DNA from: Ferrithrix thermotolerans DSM 19514
GTDB taxonomy: Bacteria; Actinomycetota; Acidimicrobiia; Acidimicrobiales; Acidimicrobiaceae
Direction of reading: 5' to 3'
DNA length: 36,594 nucleotides
Assembly: GCF_900128965.1 (NCBI RefSeq)
Contig: NZ_FQUL01000022.1
Coordinates: 1 to 36,594, forward strand
Shown: positions 26,576-35,671 of the stretch, one piece after another
Position numbering within the stretch: the first letter of the stretch is position 1
Layout: each line of letters opens with the position of its first letter
The notes under the pieces: model-generated
What the model was told of the DNA's origin: nothing
The model's database searches: none
The model's input: only the letters and a program-made list of their open reading frames with translations
Made by a program: the position numbers and the translations under genes

Positions 26576-26748
26576 GCGCTTGGTACAAAAAGCCTCTCAT
26601 CATCTAACAATCGGAACCCCCGAGTGATTGATTAAAGGGTTATCTTACACCTACATCCCCCTCCTAGATCGAAGCACTAACCACAACCGTAGCTGATGTA
26701 GACACCTATGGCCGACTCGGAAAGCTCGTGAAGATAAGGGGATGGTTG

Positions 26749-28482
26749 CTAGCGACCGTTTCTTCGTAAAGCCAGCCTCTCAAGACTCTCGGGGATACCA
26801 AAGCGAGGTCTCACGGTACGAGAGCGCGTTGTCCCCGCTGAATCAAAGATATCTTCTGGGTCTTCTGAACTGTGAGACTTTGAGTTAGGAACCGAGGTAA
26901 AGCGAGAGACTAACTGACTCAGCTCTAACGCGACCTTCTCAAGATCTGAGACCGAGCGTCTTGTGGATTCAACCTTTGCTTTTGATTCATGCGCCGTTGT
27001 CACGACCTCAGCTATGTGGTTCACTGCGTCCGAGGAGCCTTGTGCAGCTTCCGCAGCTACCCTGCCTATCTCATTGGTTGTCACAGACTGCTCCTCTACC
27101 GCTGATGCAATAGAGGACTGCAGATCACTGATCTCACGTATCACATCGGAGATCTGCGCGATCGCTGCTATCACCTGCTCCGTGTCGCTTTGAATCGCCT
27201 CCATCTTCTTGGCGATATCTTCGGTCGCAACCGCTGTGTCTTTTGCTAGGTCTTTCACCTCCGAGGCGACTACCGCAAAGCCTCGACCAGCGTCGCCCGC
27301 CCTAGCGGCTTCGATCGCAGCGTTTAGCGCAAGAAGGTTAGTCTGCTCCGCTATGTCGTTTATCGTCTTTACTACCTCACCAACCTCATTAGAGGAGTCA
27401 CCCAGTCGCCTAACAGTGTCAGAGGCGTTCGATGCTACACCAACAGCGGAAGAAGCCACACGGGCAGCCTTGGATGCAGACGATGCTATCTCTGTAATGG
27501 CAAGCCTCATCTCATCTGTGGCCTCCGATACCGCAGCCGCATTAGAGACGATCTGGTCTGCACTTGCTGAGACCTGCTCTGCCCTGATAGCAGTATCGTC
27601 TGAGACGTCGGCCAAGTCGTCTGACATCTCTTTAAGACCCGAAGCCGCCACCTCGAGCACCTTCACAGAGGAAGCCACCTGACCCATGGCTGCCATGAGC
27701 CGTCGTCTAAACCCGTTGAAACTTCGGGCAATCTGGCCAAACTCATCGGAGGAGACCTCGGGAAGCTCGGAGTTGATATCCTCAGATCCGTCTGCTAAGG
27801 CTGCGAGCTTACGGTCCAGCGATAGCAGGGGAGTGATAAAGATCCTTCTAAAGAGGATAAACAAAACGCCCAGTACCAGTGCATCGGCTAGAACCATAGT
27901 GATGACAACTAGCTTCGTGGAGTTCTGTAGCGAACTCACAGCCCCGAGTTCACCAGAGGAATCCTTTACGGTAAGAGCCTGGAGCTTGCCTAGCGCAACC
28001 ATGATATCGTTTGACGGGTTTAGGTTGCCGATAGTCTGGATATAGGCTGCTTTGCTCACGTTGTGGGACAAGACCGCACTATGTACCTGACTTGCGTAGT
28101 TGGAGTAAGCAAGATAATCCCTTTGGACACGAGCGAGGAGGGAGTCGGATCCCGGCTCGAAGCGCTCCAGCTTCTTTGACGACGCAATTAGGGCTCCGAG
28201 TTGTTCCTTACCCTGCATAGCCTGAACGTAGGTTTGCTGAATGAGCGAGCCTTGATGAGGGTATGCGTAGGCGACAAGTACGTACATGTTCATCTGATCA
28301 TCAAAGGTGTAAAACGCAGTAACCATCTCCAAGGTATTTACATTTGCGACGTAGTACACATCTTTGTATCGCGTGACACCCTCTTGAGAGCTACTTGCTC
28401 TGGTGAAAACCATGAACGATAGCACCATCGAAACAACAGCAACACTTAAAAGCCCTAAAGTCGCCTTCTTTACAACCGTCAT
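26749..28482 (-). CDS. Methyl-accepting chemotaxis protein
   Basis: 577 residues. Transmembrane helix 1 (~8-27), a helical extracytoplasmic sensor (~35-185), transmembrane helix 2 (~190-212), HAMP (~211-265) and a long coiled-coil signalling domain with the hairpin tip [20 protein letters not shown] at 379-398. The sensor has no recognised ligand motif. ATG at 28482 with AGGAG ten bases upstream. No cheA, cheW or methyltransferase gene is in the window. Convergent with the SDR gene. Confidence 0.93.
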   Translation of the reverse strand: MTVVKKATLGLLSVAVVSMVLSFMVFTRASSSQEGVTRYKDVYYVANVNTLEMVTAFYTFDDQMNMYVLVAYAYPHQGSLIQQTYVQAMQGKEQLGALIASSKKLERFEPGSDSLLARVQRDYLAYSNYASQVHSAVLSHNVSKAAYIQTIGNLNPSNDIMVALGKLQALTVKDSSGELGAVSSLQNSTKLVVITMVLADALVLGVLFILFRRIFITPLLSLDRKLAALADGSEDINSELPEVSSDEFGQIARSFNGFRRRLMAAMGQVASSVKVLEVAASGLKEMSDDLADVSDDTAIRAEQVSASADQIVSNAAAVSEATDEMRLAITEIASSASKAARVASSAVGVASNASDTVRRLGDSSNEVGEVVKTINDIAEQTNLLALNAAIEAARAGDAGRGFAVVASEVKDLAKDTAVATEDIAKKMEAIQSDTEQVIAAIAQISDVIREISDLQSSIASAVEEQSVTTNEIGRVAAEAAQGSSDAVNHIAEVVTTAHESKAKVESTRRSVSDLEKVALELSQLVSRFTSVPNSKSHSSEDPEDIFDSAGTTRSRTVRPRFGIPESLERLALRRNGR

Positions 28483-28780
28483 CGCACCTTACTCCTGATC
28501 TAAGTAGATACGGTAAGTTCGGAACTATCTGGCGAAGACTTTACCTAGAACCTGTTCCATAATTCCTATCCACACCTGTTCATCACACACGCAACATCAC
28601 CAACCTAAGTGTGATTGCCAGGGTGCTTAGGCATTTTGGCTGTGGTTTTCCTACTGTCGGAACGAGTCCTGCCTGGTCGATCACTGAACAAGCAGTGGAT
28701 TTCCACAGCCGTTTCGCTCTCCGCTTGACCAGGGTGGTCGATGACGGTGACTGACAGGACAGATCATTCCCCATCGCCTT
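28483..28780. other. Intergenic region between the MCP gene and the IS607 relic
   Basis: Holds the MCP ribosome site and presumably its promoter, plus the 3' flank of the decayed tnpB. In the minus sense it contains the small hairpin GACCA-CCC-TGGTC (about 28740-28728) and a second copy of the GACCAGG element further on; no gene is supported. Confidence 0.35.
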
Positions 28781-30311
28781 TCACTTGCGTCTCTGCTCCC
28801 AAGAAATGTCCGCCGTGGTCACCTGGCGCTTGGAGTCCACCCCACAACAGTCGCCTTTCAACTTCAAATTAGGGGTCTTGCCAGTCCTTCGCGAGAACCT
28901 ATTGTGCAGAATGGTCCGAACCTGACCCTTCAACATCCAAAGGGTGATCTCAGGCTCATCCATCCTGTTTCGCAGGTTGGGCGCTTCAACCCGATCACAA
29001 TGGCGTATCCACCCGCAGTAGAGGCAGACGAACTTGTCCGCCTTGGGGTTCTCTGGATGGACATAACCCAACGAGGACATTGTTGTGAGCTAAAGGCTGG
29101 GTTGACCCGCTTTCGGCAGACGTCGGCTGCCGATGCCTTGAAGTGAGATCGTTCGTTGATGGTTCTATTGCGCATCCGCACTGTACACCCGGACATGGCC
29201 TTGGACTTCGCCTTGTCAGGTCAGTCGAGCCGTTCCTGAGCAAATCGACGTGGTTTGCGATGGCGCAGGGACTGGCTGTACGCCGTGTTCAGAAATCGAG
29301 CACACTCGGCTTGATGCTTCTTGCTTTTAGTGTTGAGTTTCTTCACGCCAGGGTTGTTTGTCGTGATGCGCCTAGTCTTGGCCTTGTCTTGAGGAGCTAG
29401 GGTCTTGTGTCTGACAGCGTGGCCCTTGTTACGCTTGCGTCCCTTATCCGGATCGACATTAGATGCACGCTTTAGGAACTTGCCGAACTGCTTCCCGTAG
29501 CGCTTGCCGTGATCGTCGGTTAAGACTTCGCTCTGGCCGATGTCTATCCCAGCGTCCTCACCAGCGGGGGTATCTTTGTGGACCTTCAGCTCGAAGGTGG
29601 TGTTGATTGCACACGTGCGCGCCCCTGGTTCCATGACGACCCGGACGTTCCCTGAGATGGGACCACTTCAGAGCAGCGGGAACGTGATGTGCTGACGCTA
29701 CGCAAATCCCATAACCTCGATCTGCTGGTGCCCGGTCACGGATGTCGTAACGGTGTACACGTTCGCATCCAGGGTCATGCTGCTGGCTGTCTTGACGCCA
29801 GGAAGGCGCACAACACACTTGCATACCTCACGGGCGATGATCTTCACCACCGCACTACACTCGGCCTTTGGTATGTCGAAATCGTCGGAAAGGGGCGTTT
29901 CACCTGCTGCGAGGCAGCAACTTGCGTCGGGCTGGCAAGCAACCACAATGCGTTATGGCGCATCGCAACGGTCCAGTTGCGCATCCGGTGGACAAGTGGG
30001 CGAAGACTCTCTAAGATGGACGCCCAGTGCTTGACCATCGTCTCATAGGCGTTGTTTGCCGCCATCTTCCACAGACGGGCTTGGAGCCCAGAAGGGCTTG
30101 GGTACTGCTGCTTGACCAACTAGTCCCGGTATGCTTCTGCGCCAGGGAGCTTCAAGAACACTGCAGGCGTAAGTGCTTTCAAGAGATCGTTCTTCTCCCG
30201 AGCGTAGGCACCGATGAGCGCAGCAAGTTCGCTAGCCTTACCCCCTTCAGATGAACCAAGCACCTGCGCACACAGCGACGTGGCACTTGTTCGTCCTGTG
30301 CTTTGACTCTC
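28781..30311 (-). pseudogene. tnpB: tnpB (IS607/IS200-605 OrfB) pseudogene
   Basis: Conserved pieces appear in order. N-terminal: SGLQARLWKMAANNAYETM (after a TAG at 30122-30120 that interrupts the frame preceded by KASELAALIGAYAREKND). A frameshift follows near 29.9 kb. Then CVVRLPGVKTASSMTLDANV and GHQQIEVMGF, TAG at 29700-29698 and TGA at 29670-29668, the RuvC-I segment AGIDIGQSEVLTDDHGKRYG, and NNPGVKKLN. TGA at 29223-29221 precedes ERSHFKASAADVCRKRVNPA, then a second frameshift near 29.08 kb leads to the zinc ribbon GYVHPENPKADKFVCLYCGW and CDRVEAPNL. The stops and shifts make it non-functional as read. Confidence 0.85.
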
Positions 30312-30894
30312 ACGACCTCACCATCGCAACGAACTCGGCCTTCTTATATCGTCTGATCCCATAGAGCCGGGAGGAAAAACAGTGGATGATGCTCAGAAAG
30401 TCTTTGACCATCTCCTCCTCGGGCGATAAAGACTCGGCGTTCATGACAGTGATCCGACGACCGTGGTCTGTGCAGAATATCTCGAAGAACTCAAAGCCAA
30501 AACGGACTAGCCCATCCTTGTGCGCAATGACGATGTCGGCAACTTCTCCGTGCTCGACCACCTCCATGAGTCAAAGGAAGTGCTTGCGCCCATAGTTGAG
30601 GCCGCTCCCAACGTCTTCCAAGTACTCGGCCACTTCCTTGTTGGACGGGATTTAGAACTGGTCAACGCCAGCACGTTGGCTGGCAAAGTCGGGTCTTAAC
30701 GCTAGAGAGGATAATCACAGGTAGGCGTAGGTCTTACGTTCACGTGGTTCTCGTCCAAGTACACGCAAGTAGTCGTTTTAGGTGTAGTAGCGTTAGTTGG
30801 TGGCGGTTCGCTTGGCAGGAAGCTCGCCATCTCTATCTAAGCGACAAAGCGTGGAGACAAAGCGGCCAATTATCCTGGCGAACTTGATTGGCTA
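30310..30894 (-). pseudogene. tnpA: tnpA (IS607 serine recombinase) pseudogene
   Basis: A single frame without shifts encodes the IS607 TnpA order: HTH-like N-terminus KFARIIGRFVSTLCRLDRDG and LPAKRTATN, the linker NDYLRVLGREPRERKTYAYL, then the resolvase core with ASQRAGVDQF, NKEVAEYLEDVGSGL, GEVADIVIAHKDGLVRFGFE and IIHCFSSRLYGIRRYKKAEF. In-frame stops are TAG 30894-30892 (at the N-terminal edge), TAA 30795-30793, TAA 30780-30778, TGA 30717-30715, TAA 30654-30652 and TGA 30573-30571. The catalytic serine region (YLRVSS in intact copies) is itself hit. Dead by nonsense mutations. Confidence 0.85.
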
Positions 30895-31031
30895 GCAGGC
30901 TTTGTCCAGTTCAGAAGTATATGGAAAGGAATGGGCAGGCGATTCGACATCTAGTCAGACTCCTTCAGTCACCAAAGTTTGCACGTCTCGATATCGCCGA
31001 TACCCAAACACAAAGAGATGTTTGAGGTGCT

Positions 31032-32060
31032 TTAGCTAAACTTCTCCGCCACTTTCTGTGCCCAAAGCTCAGGAGCTAGATCTATCATCGCCTCCAGACC
31101 AAGGCGCTCAAAGTAGGTGACATCACTTCTGTAAAGCGGTTGAAGGGGGGATCTGGAGACGATCCTTAGATTGAGACGGTAGCCTACCTCATAACCTTCG
31201 TGCCCTCCGCCCTGTAGGGAGAAGTTGAAAGACGACAGGTTCTCGTCGCTGTAAGCTGCCAGCACCTTTGATAGCCCGTAGGCTATCTCGTCAAAGTCAT
31301 AGTCGGTAAGGTCAGTAAGGTCTGAGAGATCCTTGAAGACTGCCCAAACCTCGTGGAAACCCAAGGGAGCAAAAGGTGTGATCCAGTCGATCCTTCCGGT
31401 ATCGGCCACCGCCCTCCCCATCTCCTTCGCAGCTTTCACATACTCATCAAAGACGGTGCGTCCATCTTCACTACGAGGATTTGCCTTGGCTGTTTGCAGA
31501 AAAAGCCTCTGCGTCGTAAGAGGAACATAGTCGTTTGAGGATTGAAGATGCGGATGTATAAGAGACGAGCCTGAAGCGGGAAGGTAGTTTGCGTTTATCG
31601 AGGAGTACTCGACCTGTGGGTCGTATCTCCTAACCATCTGGGTGTGATACCCCATCGCCTTGAAGGCATCGGCCAAGAGAGCCTGGTCAAAGTCGGACAG
31701 AGTAAGAAAGTGGCGTGCTGTATCGTAAATCCCCACAGCAGAGTAGGTTGAATAAGCCAAGATGTTAGGGACGACCTTAGACCTGCCCAGCGAGATCTTA
31801 CCGCCTGGAACCATCTCGGTCGGAAATGGAAAGGTTGCGGAATCTACCGTGTCATGACAAAAAGGGCAGAACCCATCTCTTTCGGACACTAAGGAGTACT
31901 CAGGCGACTCTGACGGCTGAAGCTTGGAACCTTGGATCAACCTCGTGGAGTTCCCCAACATCGGGTCAACTCTGTAGATCACTGAAACGTCTTTGAATCG
32001 ACCGCCTTCACTAAGATCTGGCGCCATGGCCTTCAGGTCGCGTTCGACAAAGTCCAACAC
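31032..32060 (-). CDS. Galactose-1-phosphate uridylyltransferase-like protein (HIT superfamily)
   Basis: 343 residues. FCPFCHD (C65, C68 in this numbering) is a likely metal site, and SLIHPHLQSS (H169, H171, Q173) is the HxHxQ nucleotidyl-transfer motif of the GalT branch of the HIT superfamily. The sequence is not close enough to call a true galT; the UDP-galactose pathway neighbours are absent, so another nucleotide-sugar transferase or hydrolase is equally possible. Start set at GTG 32060 because GGAGG lies seven bases upstream; the frame is open to 32192 but that extension overlaps the divergent kinase. Located next to the IS607 relic. Confidence 0.78.
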   Translation of the reverse strand: MLDFVERDLKAMAPDLSEGGRFKDVSVIYRVDPMLGNSTRLIQGSKLQPSESPEYSLVSERDGFCPFCHDTVDSATFPFPTEMVPGGKISLGRSKVVPNILAYSTYSAVGIYDTARHFLTLSDFDQALLADAFKAMGYHTQMVRRYDPQVEYSSINANYLPASGSSLIHPHLQSSNDYVPLTTQRLFLQTAKANPRSEDGRTVFDEYVKAAKEMGRAVADTGRIDWITPFAPLGFHEVWAVFKDLSDLTDLTDYDFDEIAYGLSKVLAAYSDENLSSFNFSLQGGGHEGYEVGYRLNLRIVSRSPLQPLYRSDVTYFERLGLEAMIDLAPELWAQKVAEKFS

Positions 32061-32091
32061 CGAGGAACCTCCCTCTCTTTGGTATCTCTCA

Positions 32092-32097
32092 TATACT
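32092..32097 (+). promoter_or_regulatory. Possible -10 element for a leaderless histidine kinase transcript
   Basis: TATACT ends 7 bases before GTG 32104, so the RNA would start at or next to the start codon. No ribosome site is visible before that GTG. Only 43 bases separate the divergent starts of this gene and the GalT-like gene. The -35 is not clear. Confidence 0.45.
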
Positions 32098-32103
32098 AAA
32101 GCT

Positions 32104-33246
32104 GTGGATGCTTTAGAACACACAGATCCTAACAAGCTTCGGGAACTGTTAGATGCCGTCTTGCTCATCGGATCAGATCTTTCCTTAACCACGCTGCTTG
32201 GAAAGGTGTTAGAGTCGGCGAAGTCATTAACAGGCGCTCGCTACGCCGCCCTTGGAGTTCTTGATCGAACTCAACATCATCTTGAGCAGTTTATGACCAC
32301 AGGTCTGGACCCTGAAACTAAGGGGGCGATCGGTGAGTTACCCACTGGGCAGGGAGTACTGGGCTTGCTCATAACAGACCAACGACCCATAAGACTCTCC
32401 GACATATCCGCACACCCCCTTAGTGCCGGATTTCCAGAAAACCACCCTCCTATGAAGAGTTTCATTGGAGTACCGGTTTTGTGTAACAAAAAAGCCTTTG
32501 GCAACATATATCTAACAGACAAAGAGGATGGCTCGGACTTCAACGACCAAGATGAAGCCATCGTTCTAGCTGTTGCCAAAGCGGCGGGAATAGCTATCGA
32601 GAACTCGCTTCTTCTAACTGAAGCAAACGAGTACTCTCTCACAAAAGAGAGGGAAAGAATTGCTAGAGACCTTCACGACGAGGTTATTCAGAGGCTCTTC
32701 GCTGTCGGTCTTTCCATGCAGGGCATCATCAAATTAGTAGATGACGAACGCGTAAGGTCCCGCCTCTACGATCTTGTCGACCAACTAGATAGCACTATCA
32801 AGCAAATCCGCACGACGATCTTTGCTTTAGACAACGAAGCCCCTGCGACCTCCAAGACAGGGGTCCGACATAGGCTACTTTCACTGGTAAATGAGTACCA
32901 GGGCAACACCGACTGCGAAGTCTCTCTCTCTTTATCAGGCGCAATCGACACCGTGGTCAACGAACGCCACGCTGAAGAGGCTTTAGCGTTTTTGAGAGAA
33001 GCGCTATCCAACGCCGTTCGACACTCAAAGTGTAACCATATCGATGTCGAGGTCACGATAAAGGACAACCACGTCCTTACGCTTTCGGTGACCGACGACG
33101 GAACGGGACTCGTAAACTCTCACAGCACCGGGAAAGGGATCTCCAATATGCAAAGACGAGCACGAGAGATAGGTGGGACTCTAACCTTTGAGCATCCTCG
33201 TGACAAAGGACTACGTGTTCGTCTTGAGATACCGATCAAACTCTAA
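32104..33246 (+). CDS. GAF-domain sensor histidine kinase, DevS/NarL type
   Basis: 380 residues from GTG 32104. A GAF domain (~30-168, LTGARYAALGVLD and ELPTGQGVLG, like DevS/DosS GAF units) precedes a HisKA_3 dimerisation helix with ERIARDLHDEVIQRLFAVG (phospho-acceptor H191) and an HATPase domain (REALSNAVRHS N-box, DDGTG G1, GKGISNMQRRA G2). No transmembrane segment, so cytosolic. Whether the GAF binds haem as in DosS cannot be read here. No response regulator gene is beside it in the window. Divergent from the GalT-like gene; its 3' end overlaps zapE by 36 bases. Confidence 0.88.
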   Translation: MDALEHTDPNKLRELLDAVLLIGSDLSLTTLLGKVLESAKSLTGARYAALGVLDRTQHHLEQFMTTGLDPETKGAIGELPTGQGVLGLLITDQRPIRLSDISAHPLSAGFPENHPPMKSFIGVPVLCNKKAFGNIYLTDKEDGSDFNDQDEAIVLAVAKAAGIAIENSLLLTEANEYSLTKERERIARDLHDEVIQRLFAVGLSMQGIIKLVDDERVRSRLYDLVDQLDSTIKQIRTTIFALDNEAPATSKTGVRHRLLSLVNEYQGNTDCEVSLSLSGAIDTVVNERHAEEALAFLREALSNAVRHSKCNHIDVEVTIKDNHVLTLSVTDDGTGLVNSHSTGKGISNMQRRAREIGGTLTFEHPRDKGLRVRLEIPIKL

Positions 33247-34269
33247 GTTCATGGAGATCATCCTTGACATACATCTTCCGTATTTTGCCCTAAATCCCCC
33301 GTCTAAAAACTCCTTAGGGAAGATATCTCTGAGCTCGATATCGCAAACCACGGTCGGTAGCTCCATCTCGTATGCTTTGTCGATGAAACTAACGAACAAC
33401 AGTGCCGCAGACTGAGAACTAAAGGTGACGGCAGATCTGACCACAACTGCACTTAGACCTTGACATCTCCTTCTATATAGCACTGGATGGACTCGGCTCA
33501 GGATTGCGTTCAATTCGGAAAGCTCAACCACCAACGCCGAGGGATCGCAAAGGACAACGCTTGGCAGACTCTTAGACGAGATGGGTGCCAGCGAGCCGAC
33601 GTCAAAGTTTCTGTGTCTGTAGTCCGGCCCGTCTACCCGGACCACGTCGAAGAAAGCTGCAAGTCCTTGAATCTCTCTCAGGAAGTCCTCCTGCGCAAAC
33701 CTTCCTTGCCCGAGGCGATCTGGCAAGGTATTCGACGTCACCAACAGGTTAACACCCTCTTGGGCAAGGTATAGGCACAGGTTGCTTATAAGGACTGTGT
33801 CGCCGGGATCGTCTAGTTCAAACTCATCTATGCACAATAGACTCAACCGGCTAAGAAGGGTTCGGGCACGCTGGAAACCTAGTGCACCTACCAGATAAGT
33901 CAAGTCAGAGAAGGTTGTATATCCTTTTTTGCCTTGAAACTCCTTGTACGCTCCTACCAACAGGTGAGTCTTTCCAACTCCAAATCCGCCATCTAGGTAC
34001 AGGCCCCTACCTCTCGTCGTTCTACCTTCCCCAGAACCCCTTGCGGCCCGCCTGACTGTAAAGAGGCGGGCTGCTCCTCCGTTCTGACCTGAGCCTTGAC
34101 CCTTTACAAACTCCCTCACCATCCCCACAGCTCGTGCCTGCGACGGAAATTCAGGGTTGGGGAGGTAGTTCTCGAGGGTCATCGATAGGAAGCGCCTAGG
34201 GGGAACTAACTCAGTCAGCGCATCGTCGTCGCGCAGTTCATGAAGGGCTGAGGAGTGATCTAAGCTCAC
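33211..34269 (-). CDS. zapE: Cell division protein ZapE (AFG1-like ATPase)
   Basis: 352 residues. Walker A GGFGVGKT (94-101), Walker B LLCIDEFELDD (~143-153) and sensor LLVTSNTLPDRLGQGRF are the AFG1/ZapE signature, with the N-terminal PPRRFLSMTLENYLPNPEFPSQ segment. In E. coli ZapE interacts with FtsZ at the septum. Start GTG at 34269 without a Shine-Dalgarno, but TAGGTT sits at leaderless spacing. The C-terminal 36 bases overlap the convergent kinase gene, an uncommon arrangement. Confidence 0.88.
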   Translation of the reverse strand: MSLDHSSALHELRDDDALTELVPPRRFLSMTLENYLPNPEFPSQARAVGMVREFVKGQGSGQNGGAARLFTVRRAARGSGEGRTTRGRGLYLDGGFGVGKTHLLVGAYKEFQGKKGYTTFSDLTYLVGALGFQRARTLLSRLSLLCIDEFELDDPGDTVLISNLCLYLAQEGVNLLVTSNTLPDRLGQGRFAQEDFLREIQGLAAFFDVVRVDGPDYRHRNFDVGSLAPISSKSLPSVVLCDPSALVVELSELNAILSRVHPVLYRRRCQGLSAVVVRSAVTFSSQSAALLFVSFIDKAYEMELPTVVCDIELRDIFPKEFLDGGFRAKYGRCMSRMISMNLEFDRYLKTNT

Positions 34270-34275
34270 GGTACT

Positions 34276-34281
34276 AACCTA
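34276..34281 (-). promoter_or_regulatory. Possible -10 element for leaderless zapE
   Basis: TAGGTT in the minus sense ends 7 bases before GTG 34269 and fits TANNNT. No ribosome site precedes the start. Confidence 0.35.
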
Positions 34282-34331
34282 GAGGAAATTAGCAGTACAT
34301 AAGCGAAGAAGATAAATTTTAGGAGCCCCAA

Positions 34332-35039
34332 GTGATCGAAGAGATCGACGAGACCATCTCTCAAGAGACCTTACTGAAGCTCTACCCACCGATACAAGAA
34401 CGCAACCGATGCAGAGCCAACTTGGTAACATCCATCAACGGATCACTTGCCCATAAAGGTCTTTCTAGGGATCTATCCTCCCCTGTCGACCGTGTCATCT
34501 TTCACCATCTAAGGGCGATCTCTTCCTTTGTAGTAGTCGGGGCAAGGACAGCCATTGATGAGCCTTACGGACCTATCGGGGAGTACCCTAAATACAGCAG
34601 TCTTCGAGACAGCCTGGGCCTTTCCAAACGACCGACTCTCGTGGTGGTAGCGACTCGAGACACAGGTCTCGATCGCTTCGCAACGCTTGGAGCCAAGGAC
34701 CACAAAGTCATAGTGTTTGCTCCGTCTGAGCAACCCATGGCCGAGACCTACGAGACCCTTGAGCTCATCACAATGTCCACGAATCAAGAGTTCTACCCGA
34801 GCGTGATTCGGACGCTACTTGAGCGATCCAAAGGTACAGTCTTGGTTGAGGGTGGGCCGAGACTACTAACAGGGCTCATGGATCTTTCTTTAGTAGACGA
34901 GATCTGTGTTACGGTGGCACCCAAGATGGTAAGCAAAGACGAACACGTCCCCCTCGCCGGGATCAACGACACAGACCTTAGGACCATATCTGCACTCAAG
35001 GACAAAACCCACCTATACCTCAGGTATGGGATCGGCTAG
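34332..35039 (+). CDS. RibD C-terminal-type reductase (dihydrofolate reductase-like fold)
   Basis: 235 residues. RCRANLVTSINGSLAHKGLSRD, FVVVGARTAIDEPYGP, GTVLVEGGPRLLTGLMDLSLVDEICVTVAPK match the RibD-C family (pyrimidine reductase of riboflavin synthesis and relatives). It lacks the N-terminal deaminase of full RibD, so it is either a stand-alone reductase or a related NADPH enzyme. GTG 34332 with AGGAG (34321-34325) six bases upstream decides the start. Followed 53 bases later by the hypothetical gene. Confidence 0.8.
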   Translation: MIEEIDETISQETLLKLYPPIQERNRCRANLVTSINGSLAHKGLSRDLSSPVDRVIFHHLRAISSFVVVGARTAIDEPYGPIGEYPKYSSLRDSLGLSKRPTLVVVATRDTGLDRFATLGAKDHKVIVFAPSEQPMAETYETLELITMSTNQEFYPSVIRTLLERSKGTVLVEGGPRLLTGLMDLSLVDEICVTVAPKMVSKDEHVPLAGINDTDLRTISALKDKTHLYLRYGIG

Positions 35040-35092
35040 AATTTCTAATAGACAGATTTCATAGATCTAGTCCATAGAGATCAAGGAGACAT

Positions 35093-35671
35093 ATGGAGAT
35101 CTCAATTGGGAAAAGGGTACCCGTTGCTTCCTCCTTGGAAATGGCAGAGGCTATAGAGAAGTATCTTGAGCAAGGTAAGGCATCTGAAATAACTTTGTTT
35201 ACAACCCAGAATGAAGTGAAGGCCTCTTGGTGTCTCGGACCCACTATCTCTGAGTTGTTTGACGTCCTACCCAGTAAACAAAAGTGGCTCATTCGCGGAC
35301 ACTGTGAACTCGTTGGAGGTTTTACACTCCAAGATGGCAGGCACAAGTACGAGTTGAGTCTCACTAGACCTTACAGCGTCTATGAGCTAGCGCTGGGAGT
35401 TGTGCGTTATCGGAACGCATACAATCGTCCGATCAATGCAGACAAGGAGATAGAGCTACGAGATCTGTTCCAGATTCTGGAGAGTCCTGCGAATGGTTCT
35501 TCGTATCGTCTTGCAGAACTTATGGCTGAGGATTTAGTTTCGTCGCTTCATCGAACGGATCTCTCCACGAACACAAAAAGTGAGGTGGAAACAGTCGCCG
35601 AACTCTTTAGACGCATGGACGAGGTGGGGTACGACCGTCTATGGACTGCCGCTTTTTCTCGACTCACATAG
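35093..35671 (+). CDS. Hypothetical protein, 192 residues, family not recognised
   Basis: ATG at 35093 preceded by AAGGAG (35083-35088) is a convincing translation signal, and codon use looks like the neighbours. The protein is mostly acidic and soluble, with no signal peptide, no membrane helix and no motif I can name. WCLGPTISELFDVL and the C-terminal TVAELFRRMDEVGYDRLW are amphipathic helices. Same orientation as the RibD-C-like gene and probably co-transcribed. Function not assigned. Confidence 0.6.
   Translation: MEISIGKRVPVASSLEMAEAIEKYLEQGKASEITLFTTQNEVKASWCLGPTISELFDVLPSKQKWLIRGHCELVGGFTLQDGRHKYELSLTRPYSVYELALGVVRYRNAYNRPINADKEIELRDLFQILESPANGSSYRLAELMAEDLVSSLHRTDLSTNTKSEVETVAELFRRMDEVGYDRLWTAAFSRLT

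Larger units (their letters stand above)
28781..30894 (-). mobile_element. Decayed IS607-type element (tnpA serine recombinase + tnpB)
   Basis: Two minus-strand pseudogenes in the canonical IS607 order: a small serine recombinase (tnpA) then an OrfB/TnpB. IS607 elements have no terminal inverted repeats, so the exact ends cannot be read; the boundaries given are those of the recognisable protein remnants. The GalT-like gene lies 137 bases to the right and the MCP gene 298 bases to the left. Both genes are inactivated. Confidence 0.82.

Noticed and set aside
27209-27682. Long alanine/serine-rich frame on the strand opposite the MCP gene
   Set aside because: It is the antisense shadow of the coiled-coil signalling domain.
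30310-30894. Stop-codon reassignment as the reason for stops in tnpA
   Set aside because: All other genes here use the standard stops, and tnpB also has frameshifts; nonsense decay explains it.
31032-32060. True galT of the Leloir pathway
   Set aside because: Motifs fit the HIT/GalT superfamily, but no galK, galE or other pathway gene is near and similarity could not be tested.
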